Position numbers and translations under genes: made by a program
Part shown: piece by piece, positions 33,225 through 45,611 of the stretch
How positions within the stretch are numbered: the first letter of the stretch is position 1
How the letters are laid out: each line of letters begins with the position of its first letter
Notes under the pieces: generated by a model
Database searches by the model: none
Seen by the model: only the letters and a program-made list of their open reading frames with translations
What the model was told of the DNA's origin: nothing
Source: Hysterangium stoloniferum
Taxonomy: Eukaryota > Basidiomycota > Agaricomycetes > Hysterangiales > Hysterangiaceae
Direction: 5' to 3'
DNA length: 64,000 nucleotides
NCBI GenBank assembly: GCA_015178975.1
Contig: WHVD01000024.1
Location: 310,001 to 374,000, forward strand

Positions 33225-35792
33225 GGCCCCGAAAGACAGCTAGTTCCAGCTACACGAACTTTAGACATCCCGTCGCTTTTTTATAGTTATAGAAGTCTTC
33301 CCAAGACCCAAAAGGCGCGCCAATTAAATCATTCGATCAGAGCGAACTAAAGTAAGGCGCTCGGGTAAAGAGTGCATTGGTTAAGTCGAACACTATTCCG
33401 GACTGTTGCTATGTATAACCCTTACTCAAATCTGTCCGAAGGTGGGTACGGGCATGGGCAGGTTAACCAGGTGCTCAGGTGGTGCTTAATAACTTTATTG
33501 CGCGCCCCGCTCTCGGGCCTTGTGGGCCGTGGCCGGACAGAATGAGTACGGCTTATAACCAAATGATAGGGGCTCAAGGCTCTGAGAGTGCCAGACGATG
33601 TAGAAATAGCTACAATTGATCAAGTCACAATGCATAGGTCATAATGCATAAATCTAATAATGCATCGGTTTGTGATGAGGGCAATATTGATACACGGGAA
33701 AAATGAACACATAACGCTTAGGCAAAGAAATGCAATATAAATATATGTTACCGGGGGGGGGGGGGGGTGCAGGAGGGCAAATTGGGGCACAGTTTTCACC
33801 GCTGCACAGGTTTAAATTGAAAGAATCATATTATTTGTCCCACGTGCCAAATGCCAACAGAAAACAAGCCAACGACAAAGATGCGCCAAAGACATCTGCT
33901 AAACCAGCCATCAGACGGACGAAGCGGGTAAATCTTACTAATTGGCCTGTCCTCGAGTACGTTGACGAACACCCGTTGCTTTCACAAGGAGACATACACT
34001 TCAAGACATACATCAATGGAGCCTTACACTTTTAGGATGTCATTTATGAGTAGATCATTGGCAGAGAAAACTAGATAATCTATTTGTTAGAATGATAGAA
34101 TAGATTGGCACAAACTAATGGACAAATTAACCACCACACAGACACAGACACAGACCGGTCACCTCAACTCAGATGACCACATGGTGGACGGAACCAAAGC
34201 CATGGATAAGGACTACTATGGGTACATAGGTACTCAGGGTTCCAAACCTAATTACTATTTTCTTTTGGAAAAAAAAAGATATCCTTATGCAACCGCACTT
34301 CGCTAAAGACATTTGTGGTGAGCAGTTTTCAAATACCACAATAGCGCCAAGGGGAAGGTAGGTTGAAAATATACGGAGGATTTTCGAGGGGGGAAAGCTA
34401 AATTCTCCTCGAACCATGTCGGATAAATGGAGCCACCTAATAACACAATATGACCGCGAGGACAGCAACACCATATTAAGGGGTTACAGCAAGGTGAAGG
34501 TGGCTGTTAAATTTTATTTGTTGGGTCAGTAGAAGTCTCACTGGAATCCTTGGTTTTAGCACTATGCTAGCTACAGTAGCCGCTTGATAATGTTGCCGTC
34601 TACACCCTGTGCAGGCGTATAACCCTCCCTTCTGCATCAATAATGGCTGCAGCTATAATTGTAACAAGTGTGAATGAAGCCTCCTTAGGCGGATGACGGT
34701 TAGCAAGCTCAAAACATTACCCCTCCGGAATCATCTAGAACTTGAAGCGTGAGCACATTTGGCAGAACCATGTGGTTCTAGCGTCAGGCCCTGTTCTGGT
34801 TGCGAGGTTCCGACGAAAGATAGGAAAGGTGATAATAAGGTTGTATTTTATGGTTACAGGAGGCCATTTATGGCCTATGGTCGCAACTATCGTACAGGTA
34901 CGGAGACATGAGACAGTAGTTAGGGGGATCATAAGGACTTTGACGGAGAAAAGGGCGTGTCCCGTGAGGGCATGCCATCGAAACGGTCGGTACAATCAGA
35001 AAAGGAAGAGCAGTTGAAAATTATAGAATAAAAGAAAATAAAAGAAGCAACCTTTGATGCCAGCCTGGGTTATGGTTTCCTTGCAAACGAGAAGTACTCT
35101 ATAGCCAATCAAACCCAGACTCTGGCGAATGAGCATAAGAATATTGTGATGCATTATAGTCGTGTTGTACAGCGCTTTCCAACATTGGGTAAAGATTAGA
35201 GAATAAGGGCAAGGGAATAAGAGACTGGCAAATATGTGTGATCCTATTAAGACTACACAGTCGGACGGCACGAGAAGCTTGAGCTGAAGGAAAAATACAA
35301 TTTATTTGGAAGTTGTCATCCCGTCGTAGGCATTACTTTCCGATGGTTTTTTCATGTGTCGTTATCAACCAAAAATACAATTAGAGTAAGAAATATGGAC
35401 AGTGAGTAAGCCCATGAAGTTGATTTGGCTCAAATATGGTCTGGAGAAATTAATCTGCTTCCCTACTTCGGTGCGCCGACAACGCCTTATGATATGCAGT
35501 TCTCATGGAATGCCTCCCCTTAGGCCCATTAGGATCTGGAGTATTGTGTTTCCCCGTGTAGGTTATTAAGTTTGCACCACGGCACTTGGGCCATCAATAA
35601 AAGACCAGATATCAATACCCGCTGCCCGTTCGATACTATGTATTTGAAGGGGTGGATTGTTAGCGGGGTTGAACGGTGTTCCCGATGACCAGATGAGCCA
35701 CAAAAACAAACAAATGAAATGCATCAAAGATAATTGGATTTCGCGGGTTGCCCGTCTTATCATTCCTACACTATGTTAAATGGCACAGGCGA
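33225..35792. other. Gene-poor spacer with G15 run and possible transposase fragment
   Basis: The GMC 1 promoter occupies the first few hundred bases. A run of 15 G lies at 33753-33767. A top-strand frame 33841-34032 reads KRVNLTNWPVLEYVDEHPLLSQGDI and ends GALHF. This resembles the N-terminal helix-turn-helix part of pogo/CENP-B-type DDE transposases of fungi, but the match is from memory and weak, and nothing catalytic follows. The rest to 35792 holds only short frames without recognisable products. Confidence 0.35.
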
Positions 35793-36580
35793 TTACTCCT
35801 CACCGATATCTTCATTCCATACCTCTGGTTTCGTCGCCATGAAAGTTGCCATGAGAGTCTTGCACTCGACAGAATCTGTCGCAAATACGAGTTAGAGAAA
35901 CCGACAGAGTAAACATTCTTTTACCTAAATTGACAATCTCCACTCCTCTTTCTCGAAGAATATCTTCGCCGCCTGCTAAAGCCCTTAAATCTGTCCCACG
36001 ACGTTCATAAACGCAAGGGGTAAACGTACCCACAAATGTAGTGTTCTCGCCTATAACCACCTACCACTTACGGTAATTACCATCGCCTTTCAACAATGAT
36101 TGTGGTTTCAAGGGTACTTACCCTCTTAATTCCAAAGAGAAGAATGGTACCAGCGCACATTGTACAAGGCGAGAGCGTCGTAAACATAGTTGTACCACGG
36201 TATAACTTCGCAGGCAGGCGACCAATGTTTTCTAGACAGTCGGTCTGCATGGCAAAAGAAAAGAAAAAATCAGGCAATAAGGGCGGTCAAATTAAGAAAG
36301 GTTTAAAACCTCTCCGTGTCGGATTGCACTGTTCTTTTGGACTCTTCTATTCCTGCCAACGCCAATCACAACACCTTCGGGGGTAACCTGTGGGTTTGTT
36401 TTATTGAGTGAAGTGCAGCTGGACTGCATAGAACCCTACTAGAGCTGCCCCTATCGGCACCCCACCCTCACTAAGGCCAATCTGTGCCTGAAAAATGGCA
36501 TGGCGCATGTGCGTTTGGTCGAACTCGCTCGCCTTCAGAGTGGGGGGCGTTGGACTCGTTGTATGCGTGGATGAAAGCAT
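35793..36580 (-). CDS. FCY1: Cytosine deaminase (yeast Fcy1 type)
   Basis: Zinc hydrolase that turns cytosine into uracil in pyrimidine salvage (and 5-fluorocytosine into 5-fluorouracil). The zinc and catalytic motif HGE appears in SAIRHGE at an exon end, and the second zinc motif is SPCTMCAG in TTMFTTLSPCTMCAG. Order: MRHAIFQAQIGLSEGGVPIGAALV, then GVVIGVGRNRRVQ, HGE, TDCLENIGRL, PCxxC, VIGENTTFVG, and the family C-terminus VWNEDIGE. Five or so exons separated by short introns. I choose the ATG at 36580; a longer frame starts upstream only with GTG. Stop at 35793-35795. Divergently paired with the cytosine/purine permease, 471 bp between start codons. Confidence 0.88.
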
Positions 36581-37051
36581 GCTGGTAATGCGGCGAACCT
36601 CAGAATGCTTTGGGTGCACTGCAGAGAGTCAATGCTTCCACTCTCCCCGTATTCAATAGACTCTGGACGTCGAGGTGCTATCACGTTAATGATGAGATAA
36701 GCTTAGGTCTTGGTATTAGCGGAAAAGGTTCGGCTACAAAAATAGCTTCAGTCGACTTGAACTTGCGCCGCGTAAAAAGGCTAAATAACAACCACTAAAT
36801 AAATAAAAAACTGAAATCACATTTCCATTAACGTAGAAAGTAGAGAGTGAAACATAGCGAAGAATAATATTCAAATAAACATAAACTTAGATTTGGCAAT
36901 TGTATTTCTCGGAAAAGGCACAATCAGCCATGTAGGACGCTTATCTTTCTCATCCAATGTGGTTTCTCATCAATTTGGCAGATAGACAAATAGTGAATTA
37001 TATTGTTATCAGGAATCCCTTAGGGTTTTGCTTCCTGCCACATCATCAAAC
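36581..37051. promoter_or_regulatory. Shared divergent promoter region of FCY1 and the permease
   Basis: 471 bp between the two ATGs, AT-rich in the middle (36785-36900), with GATAAG at 36696 and TTATCT near 36943. GATA words are binding sites of nitrogen regulators of the AreA/Gln3 class in fungi, and such regulation would make sense for a nitrogen-salvage pair. Two short words can occur by chance, so this is only a suggestion. Confidence 0.4.
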
Positions 37052-39379
37052 ATGTCAGTCGAAGCTGCCTATGCAGAGAAGGACATCGAGCACAGCGATA
37101 AATCCAGCACCAATGCAATGAACACTACTGAAGAGTTAGGCGCAGGGGCTGCCGCTAAAGATTCGGGTGTCCTAGGCAAGGTGAGATACATCCTCAAAGG
37201 AATATATGGTCTGTTCATCAGAGTGAAACGTAGATGTGGAAATTTGTTAAAATAATTGACAAGTATGGCGTAGAAGCACGGGGGATTGAACGAGTCTTGC
37301 CTCACGAGAAGCTGCCACCCACACGACGTGATTGGGAAGGCAACTTATGGATGTGGCTTGCAGCCAACTGCACCGTATGTTCTATCAACAGATGGGCTCG
37401 TTGACGCTCACCGGCGGTCATATATGCAGATATCTACCCTTGCACTTGGGACGCTAGGACCTTCCGTATTTTTCTTGAGTGGAAAAGTATCAATGTTGAC
37501 TATCATATTCTTCAACCTGCTATCCACGGTGAATTTCCGTGCAGTCCAGTATCCTGAATAATCATTTTCTCACATAGCACTAGCTTCCCGTCGCCTTCTT
37601 TGCTATCTTCGGAGCCAAATTGGGTATCCGACAAATGACCATCACTCGTTTCAGTTTTGGATACTGGGGTGCGTTAATATAAATGTAAATATTTTATATT
37701 ATCGACCGAGGGAGCTAGTCGCCATGTTCCCCGCGGCGTTGAATGTGATCGCCTGTCTGGGATGGTCAACTATCAACAGTATGTTGCTTTATCCACAGCG
37801 TCTTCGCCGCGCTTTGTCTAATTTTTTGGCCACAGCGATTGTTGGTGCACAAGCTCTTAAAGCAGTATCGACGACAAATCAGCTCCCGACAGCAGCAGGG
37901 ATCGTTATTATTGCCGTACTCACACTTTTTGCCCCCTTTTTTGGTTATAAGGTGGTTCATGCATACGAACGATATGCTTGGATCCCCGTGGCGATAATAC
38001 TCTTCATCATGCTTGGATTTAGTGCCAAGTACATGGATCTTGGAAATGTTACCAGTGATACAGTTGTCACAGGGGACGTACTCAGCTTTGGTGCTGCTGT
38101 ATTCGGTTTCGGCATTGGCTGGAGCTCTTATTCGGCCGGTAATAATAGTCATCATCCAAATCACTAAGGCGTATTGACTAGTTGGATAGATTACACGGTT
38201 CATATGGCTGAAGATTCATCTGCAGTCATGATTTTTGCACTTAATTATATCGGTGAGCACCATTACATTGATGCTTATAATCACTAAGCTGTACGCCAGG
38301 ACTGAACTTGCCTCTGATCCTGGTTGAGTGCCTTGGGGCCGGTATGGCCACGGTCACAAGACAAGACTGGCAGGACGCCTTCACCAGCGGAGGTGTTGGG
38401 GGATTAATCGGCGCCACGTTATCCCCTGCCAAAGGCTTCGGTAAATTTTGTTTAGTGCTCGTAAGTGGATCCATACAAACAATTGATTACTCTCGCTGAT
38501 ATGATTTTAGACAGCGCTTAGTATTGTTGCAAATAGTACGTCTACCTCATATTAATAGCCATCATTTCTAACCGATATGGGCAATGCAGACATTCCCAAT
38601 ATGTACAGGTAAATTCTGATTGATATATGAAATCTGGTGTCTGGTTACTGAATTCTTCTTAGCTTCGCTTTGACATTTCAAGTGCTAGGAAAACATGCCC
38701 AAATGATACCCGTAGGGATCACGACTTTCAATTGCAATCATTTACTAATTTGCTTCATCAGCGGGTTTTCCTTGTTCTCGCAGGAACAATTGTATACGTT
38801 GTGCTTTCGATTGTCGGTGCCAGTCACTTCGAGTCGTGGCTTGACACTCTGCTCGTTATTCTTTCTGTGATTTTTCATCCTTGCCATCTCTACTGGTCAA
38901 TTGAATCTTATTTTCGGCAGTATTGGCTATCCATTTATTGTACTATACTCCTCGAGGAGCACTTCATCTTCCGCAAAGGCCGCTGGGAGAATTATAATGT
39001 GGCGGATTACACAAACCACAAGAATCTTCCTTTGGGCCTCGCTGCTGCTTTTACAATGGGCGTCGGAATCATGGGTGCCGTTCTAGGTAAGCTGGCGTCG
39101 ACCATGAGGGCTCCACAGGTTGATCTCGCTGCTAACCTGTTCGCGATAGGCATGGCCACCCTGTGGTACGTTGGTGTTATCGGCGGGAAAAGTACGTGTA
39201 ATGTATAATCATGTGGGACACTCTTACTAGCCTTTCTGCGTTTTACAGTTGGCGATCCGGTATTCGGAGGCGATATAGGATTCGAACTCTCCATGGCCTT
39301 CAGCGCCATTGCCTACCCAATATTACGCTCGATTGAAATTCGGTTTGAAGGACCCCATAGGATGGGCTCCCGAAAGTAG
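37052..39379 (+). CDS. FCY2: Cytosine/purine permease, NCS1 family (Fcy2/FcyB type)
   Basis: Proton symporter of the plasma membrane for cytosine, adenine, guanine or hypoxanthine. The N-terminus MSVEAAYAEKDIEHSDKSS is hydrophilic, then KIIDKYGVEARGIERVLPHE, the Fcy2-type lead-in. Membrane segments follow: STLALGTLGPSVFFLSG, then PVAFFAIFGAKLGIRQMTI, SFGYWGA, NVIACLGWSTIN, a GIVIIAVLTLFAPFFGY helix, FGFGIGWSSYSADYTVHM (the substrate-site region) and DWQDAFTSGGVGGLIGA, down to RKGRWENYNVADYTN. About ten short introns. Stop TAG at 39377-39379 after GPHRMGSRK. The longer frame from 37028 begins with TTG, so ATG 37052 is preferred. All expected helices are present and no frame break is seen. Confidence 0.88.
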
Positions 39380-39654
39380 AACAGCCCCAGTGCACTATCA
39401 GTGTAAATTACGAAACGACCATCGCATGGTATTTGATTATGGATAGTATATATGATTGTCCTAGATAGAGTTGGCAAATCTAACTATTTGAGATCTGCGC
39501 TTCATCACCAACACCGGGCCGCTTACAGAGACTTTTGGGATGATTTCAGAGCAAGCGTAAACATACGAAAAGAGAATAAGACTGTTCCTTTCCCACCCCA
39601 TTTAACAAGTTGAATGTTATATTTGGTATCCCAATTTGTTTCATACTCATTCCA

Positions 39655-39735
39655 AAATACTGGAGCACCCAAACAATTGTGTGAGGGCACAACACATAAG
39701 CTGAAGCCAAGCTCCATTTGTTTCTAAGAAGCTGG
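39655..39735 (+). repeat. Solo copy of the dispersed retroelement-like repeat end
   Basis: AATACTGGAGCACCCAAACA, then GAGGGCACAACACATAAG and CTGAAGCCAAGCTCCATTTG. The same landmarks end both arms of the inverted pair at 19060-19150 and 19530-19445, 20 kb away. Here only about 80 bp is recognisable, in the spacer after the permease. Confidence 0.7.
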
Positions 39736-39779
39736 AGTCACCAGTCATTATCCTACTTACCTTTTCTTGAGTTTAGTTT

Positions 39780-41240
39780 TTAATAGTTCTGCAGATGCAC
39801 ATGATTCTGTAGCAGAAGAAAGGCGTAGTTGCGATCCTCGGTCTTCCCGGATTTCTGAGGTGTGTCACAATGGCCCCAATGAGGTAGTTCTGGGTAACTA
39901 ACTTGAAGGAATTTACTTACCATCGCTATATCGCACAAATATTTGACAGAATGGGACTGGCAAGTTACGCAATTGGTTTTCGGATAACCGATGACGTTGA
40001 TTGGACCCGAAGGTAGTGGCCACCCCACTTATTCTGTTAATATATATTGATGAGCCTGAGGGGCATCAACAGTACTAGAAAGGAATCCCTTACGTCGCGA
40101 AAGTCCCCATCCGTGGTTTATTGTACCGATTTGTCGAAGGTATCTGGAGAAAATTGCCAAATGTTCGTAGATTCGCTTTGTCTTCTGAACTTATTCGATA
40201 GAGGCGTACAGCAACATGTCCCAGTAAGTCACTGTCATGCCGTAGGTGGGCGTCAATACCTGAATTGCCAGTAAGATACACGAATAAGCAAGGTCAAATT
40301 TTCCTCTAATTTCCTTTACAAAGAGATTAACAACATACGAAGACATCGTCGTTTGTTACCAAATGAATTCTTCGAGACCCACTGATATCTATAAACCTCT
40401 TTATCGGATTTGCGCCACCCAGGAGAGGCAGCAAAAGATTCATTCGACAAAATACAGAAGTGGTCATGCTGATAGTTTAGGAAACTCGTCTCAAGCACAG
40501 ATCACGGTATAACATAAGGACCCACCAAAACACCATCAAGGAGAATTGTGGCGTATGCATCCTGTTGGTCCTCTTTCACGTTACGCTCCAAAACGATCGT
40601 GAATTTCTGGTATGTATATGGGTAATTAGGACGATTATTTCACATAATTTGACATGCCTCATTAGGTTGAGCTTGGATGTCATATATTTCGGAGTTTGGA
40701 GGGTACGAGCTGGTGCCTTGGAGGTCTCGACCTAACATATTTTTTCCCTTACCAGTTTGCAACTTTATCCTCCATTTGGACGGGCCAAAGCTTGAGTTTT
40801 GAGGGGGCATAACCGAGTACCAGAGTAGACACGATCACTACTTATGAGCAGCGGGCAGGTCAGTTTACACCCATCAGTTCTTGTCAGATGTGGAGGCTTA
40901 CTGTTGAATGAGAGGTCCGAATTATCGCCACAGTTTAAGGACAAGAGTTGCTTGATTCTCACAGCCACAATTCAGAATTCACTATTGGCCTGAAGGGACG
41001 GTCCGTCGAAAGTGATGTTAGGTTTGAAACTTTTGACGATGTATTCCATACGAACTAGTACGTTTATAATAGGTCCAAAATGGAAGTCCGCGCTGGTAGG
41101 CTGCCATGTGGCGTAAAGTTCTAAAGATGCAGGTTTTTCATTTAGGCCATCTCTGGAATATTTATTCGACGCATTGTGGACACGTTTGATGGCCTTGTCT
41201 TACACACGAGGCAACAGCAGTAATACAATAAACTAAGCTG
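39780..41240 (-). other. Unrecognised minus-strand locus, probably a spliced gene (or two)
   Basis: Several bottom-strand open stretches with protein-like composition and plausible splice sites lie in series: NASNKYSRDGLNEKPASLEL to GPIINVLVRMEYIVK (about 41170-40985), STLVLGYAPSKLKLWPVQ (about 40840-40770), KFTIVLERNVKEDQQDAY to ATILLDGVL (about 40610-40525), TSFLNYQHDHFCILSNESF (about 40490-40380), GNSGIDAHLRHDSDLLGHV (about 40270-40100) and GWPLPSGPINVIGYPKTN (about 40025-39930). I could not join them into one convincing frame and I recognise no domain. It may be a fast-evolving hypothetical gene or a decayed one. It lies just downstream of ARP3, in the same direction. Confidence 0.35.
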
Positions 41241-41295
41241 GTCACGGTAACTAACATTTGTAAGATGGCACTTCTTACGTATTTACTCTCATGCT

Positions 41296-43002
41296 TCAAT
41301 TGACACTACCAAAGATGGCGTATCTCCGGCAGATGCTGGGACCTACTTCCTCGTAATCCGCCTTTGTGTGGCAGTGCGAGTAAAAGTCGGGCTAATGGTG
41401 CAAATACACAATATTAACGGATGCCACGAGAAAGGTAATGTGGTTATTTACCAGGGATGCAAGCAATGAGCCTCCGAACCATACTGCATACCTACAGATC
41501 CCAGATCAGCTTGGGCGTTCTTGGACAGCATGTTACTTACCGTTGCCGTTTATGACTGATCACGTTCACATCAACACCAGTTGACTGAATACAAAGGGTT
41601 AGGTATTATTCAATTTGCATAATAAAGAAATAACGTACGCGTACAGCGCTACCGCTAGTAACTTCACTAAGGGTAATACGCTTGTCCACCAAGTTCTTAA
41701 GGTCACGTTTTAAACGCTGTCCGAAATGGTCGAACATAGTTGAGCCGCCAGATAAAACAATGTTCTTGAACAGGCTTCAGCATGCATCTATTATTCGGAT
41801 TAACGGGGTAACATACCTTATAAAGACCTCTACGGACATCGATCGGGGACTGTTGAATTACATCATCGACAATTTCGGGAAGGGGTGTAAGGAAATCAGA
41901 TGAATAAATTTCGGGGTTAAAGAATATTTCGGGAGCTAAAAACCGCTCGTAGCCGACATCCACGGAATATTTCTGTTAAGATATTAGCGAGGGAAGGTGA
42001 CACTGAGGAAGCACTTACACGTCCAGTAACGCTGTGTTCACCATCGTATCTTTGGAAGTAATCGTACGGATTCGCATCGTATTTGCGGAATTCCTTAACG
42101 ATATCCTGGCATACATAACTAAAATTCTCCTTGATACGCGAGGCGACTTTTAATTGGTCCTCTGGTGGAATCACTGCCGTCTCCCCCCGCTCACGTAGGA
42201 GATTGAGGACAAATTGGGAGATATCACGACCAGCAATAGGGATGTGTTTAATTGCGCTACCAACGACATATCCATCCGCAACAGGGATAACGTGGGTCAC
42301 ACCATCTCCTGAATCGATCACAGTTCCAGTGAGCGACCGATCAGTGACTTTACCAGAAGTCCACGATGCTGCAAGCGCAAGCACTGCTTGTACGGCAATA
42401 TAGAGACCTTTAATATTAAAGGATTCGAAGAAGATCTCTGCTGTGTTTTCACGGTTTTCGGGTGGATTAAGGGGAGGCTCAGTCTTGACGGAATGTCAGA
42501 GGATACTAAGGCCAATTAATGACGCTCTTACCAAAAGGAAATAATGGTCCTCCGGTTCAGCTCTAAGGTACTTGAAGATGGATTGTTCCCAATATCGCTC
42601 CATGTGATCCCAGTTATCGATCATCCCGTGACGGATGGGATAGTGAATGCCGTATGTCTTAGAGTTTGCTAAGGCCTCATCCCCAATGTAGAAGTCAAGG
42701 TCTTCAATTCCGCGCTTTGAGGCAAGATGGCCTGGCTTAGCGGGTAGTGGTGGTCCGCGGGATGACGATGCTGAGCTCTCTCGTGTAGCGATTGCGGTGG
42801 GGAATACGCTAAATGATAATGAGTACTACAATAGTTAATATTTAATCCGTCAACATTTACAATGAGGGATCTGAATTGCCTGCGAAACTAGAGGCGTGGA
42901 ATACAGGTCAAAATACAATATAGAGTTTAGAGAGCTGAAAACACACCCTATTTTGGAGTATCCTGTTCCATTATCACTTATTATAGGCGCTAGTAAAGCC
43001 AT
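41296..43002 (-). CDS. ARP3: Actin-related protein 3 (Arp2/3 complex)
   Basis: ATP-binding actin-like subunit of the Arp2/3 complex, which nucleates branched actin at endocytic patches. Exon 1 begins at ATG 43002 ([19 protein letters not shown]), carrying the phosphate-1 loop DNGTGYSK. Then [20 protein letters not shown], the long [14 protein letters not shown] exon, [20 protein letters not shown] (phosphate-2 loop), [62 protein letters not shown] and the Arp3-specific C-terminus [20 protein letters not shown], ending at the stop 41296-41298. About ten short introns. The Arp3-type spacing and C-terminus separate it from actin and Arp2. Complete by eye. Confidence 0.93.
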
Positions 43003-43185
43003 AGGGAATTTATGTCAGAGTAAGTTGAAGAAAGAGGTTATGCGCAAGGGTTCGTCGTCAAGAGCCCAGCCGCAGTGCGCGCAATCTGTTTTGAACTCCG
43101 TCGATATTCCCGGAATGGAAATGTCCATTTTGTCACACCCGTGACTCGAATTTCTTATTCAGTTCGCTGCTTCATAATTTTGACA
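43003..43185. promoter_or_regulatory. Compact bidirectional promoter, ARP3/ADE13
   Basis: Only 183 bp separate the two start codons of ARP3 (minus) and ADE13 (plus). It must hold both 5' leaders. No clear TATA box; CTTATTCAG and pyrimidine stretches lie near the ADE13 start. The two genes have unrelated roles, so this may be plain compaction. Confidence 0.6.
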
Positions 43186-45391
43186 ATGGCGAGCAACGTT
43201 CAAGATGCTCCAATTGCAAGCATTGGCGGTATGGTATCCGCTGCTGTCAATATCAACCCTGCAGATCCGCAGCAGACCTATCAGACACCTCTCTCAAGGT
43301 TCGCCTAACTTCAGTAGAATGAAAATAGTTTGCACTGATAGATCATGTTGTAGTCGTTATGCTAGTAAAGAGATGGCTCATCTTTTCTCTCCAGCCGTAT
43401 GATCTATAATTAGTCTTTTCGACGCCCAGGTTGAAATATCAAGGATAGATGAGGTTCCATACATGGCGGAAGCTCTGGCTACACCTAGCAATCGCTGAAA
43501 AGGAGCTGGGACTGCCCATAACTGATGAGGCTATTGCCGAAATGGAAGCGAATCTCGTGCGTGTTTGAAACCCCACCTGATTTTTGCCAGCTGTCTTCAT
43601 ATTGTTTAATAGCACCTTGATGCCGAACAGTTCACTTTGGCAGAAAAAGAGGAAAAGAAACGAAGACATGATGTGATGGCACATGTCCATACATTTGGGA
43701 ACGTGGCACCTAGTGCTGCTGGTATTATCCAGTGAGTTTCGGTGAACATACGAGTATATGGCGTTGTGAGCCTGCGGCACACTATGATAAGCGGTCTTCG
43801 CGTGGCTTTATCATCGCCGAGCGCTGGCCCACTGTGCTCAGCAGTGTACAAACCACTCTTCATTGTGTGGAGGAGTCTTTTCACTTCGCATATATCCTGC
43901 TTGATAAATCGCAGCCTAATTTATAACTCGCAGCTTGGGAGCAACATCCTGTTACGTGACAGAGTAGGTTTATTAGGATTTTGTCGAAAATATCTCCAAC
44001 AATACGTTTCAACAGCAATGCAGACCTCATATTCTTGCGTTCAGCTCTGAACATTCTTCTTCCCAAGCTTGCTACAGTCATCTATCGTTTATCGCTGTTT
44101 GCCGAGCAGTATCGTGATCTGCCCACTTTGGGTTTCACCCACTTTCAACCGGCTCAGCTTACCACTGTAGGCAAGCGAACAACATTATGGATTCAGGTAG
44201 GTCTTTCATGTAGCAATGTCTTTGCATCTGACTACAATTTCTGCCTTCAGGAGTTACTATGGGACTTGCGTAACATGACTCGCGCACGCGACGACTTAGG
44301 ATTCCGTGGCGTCAAAGGGACCACCGGTACTCAAGCATCGTTTTTATCTCTCTTTGACGGGGACCATTCAAAGGTATAAGCGGGTTTTCGCCCATCAAAT
44401 GTTCTTTACATCATCAATAACTAGGTTGTAGCGCTGGATAAGCGCGTAACGGAGCTTTCTGGATTTCCATTCGCATATCCTGTTTCCTCCCAGACTTATT
44501 CCCGCAAGGTCGACGTGGATGTCCTTGCCCCATTGGCCAGCTTCGGTGCGACTGCTCACAAAATTGCCAGTGATATAAGGTTATTGGCACATTTGAAGGT
44601 GAGTTTACATGGATTTGATTGGAACATTTTCCACATAATATCGCATTGGTGGATTTTAGGAAGTTGAAGAGCCATTCGAGAAAGACCAAATTGGCAGCTC
44701 AGCGATGGCTTACAAGCGCAATCCCATGCGCAGCGAACGGGTGTGTAGTCTCGCTCGTCACTTGATGGTTCTCCATCAGAATGCACTCATGACTGCGGCT
44801 ACACAATGGTTTGAACGAACCCTGGATGATAGGTAGAACTCTCCCCTTGGCTGGAATACATCGTGTTTACATTTAATCACAGCGCCAATCGACGAGTCAC
44901 ACTTCCGGAGGCCTTTTTGACTGCCGATATTATCCTCACAACTCTTCAGAATATTAGCGAAGGATTGGTGGTCTACCCGCAGGTTATTGCTAGGCGTATA
45001 TCTGAAGAGCTTCCTTTCATGGCGACAGAAAATGTCATTATGGCCGTCGTCAAGAAAGGTGGTGACAGACAAGAGGCCCATGAGAGGATCAGAGTAAGTG
45101 ATGTTTCTTATTTAAAGCCCGTATAATCAACGCAAATTCCAGGTCTTGTCCCACGAGGCCTCCGCCGTTGTAAAACAAGAGGGAAAATCCAATGACCTGA
45201 TTATGCGTATCAAGCAAGATGCGTATTTCGGGAAGTATGATCTTGCGATAGATGACCTTCTGGATGCACGGCATTACATTGGCAGAGCTCCTGAGCAGGT
45301 TGATGAGTTTTTAGCTGGGACCTTGCAGCCTGCACTGGCGTCGTGGAAGTCGTCCATTGCAGGAGTGGGTAAGGCCGAGTTGAACGTTTAA
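43186..45391 (+). CDS. ADE13: Adenylosuccinate lyase
   Basis: Cytosolic fumarase-superfamily enzyme of purine synthesis. It splits SAICAR to AICAR plus fumarate and adenylosuccinate to AMP plus fumarate. Starts [15 protein letters not shown], then [50 protein letters not shown] (containing the conserved histidine), [29 protein letters not shown] and the fumarate-lyase signature [14 protein letters not shown] near 44690-44735. The C-terminal domain ends GVGKAELNV with TAA 45389-45391. At least eight short introns. All the catalytic segments are in order and the length fits the roughly 480-residue family norm. ACH1 follows in the same direction after 220 bp. Confidence 0.93.
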
Positions 45392-45611
45392 AGTTCACAT
45401 ACATAATCTTGCGATCACCATTCGAGAACTCGATAACCCTTCTGCGATCTCTCAAGAATACAATCAATTTGGAAATAGATGCTAGTTTGCCTACTTGAAC
45501 CCAGTTAATCACGTGACCGCGTCATATCCGGCATATATTTCAATACTATTCTCTATTTCACCCGTTGAACATGCATAAACATCCATTACTTTATCTAACT
45601 CGTTTCTCGAA

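Noticed and set aside
33753-33767. G15 run as a telomere-like or quadruplex signal
   Set aside because: It is a lone homopolymer without spaced G tracts or telomere repeats; length may also be a sequencing artefact.
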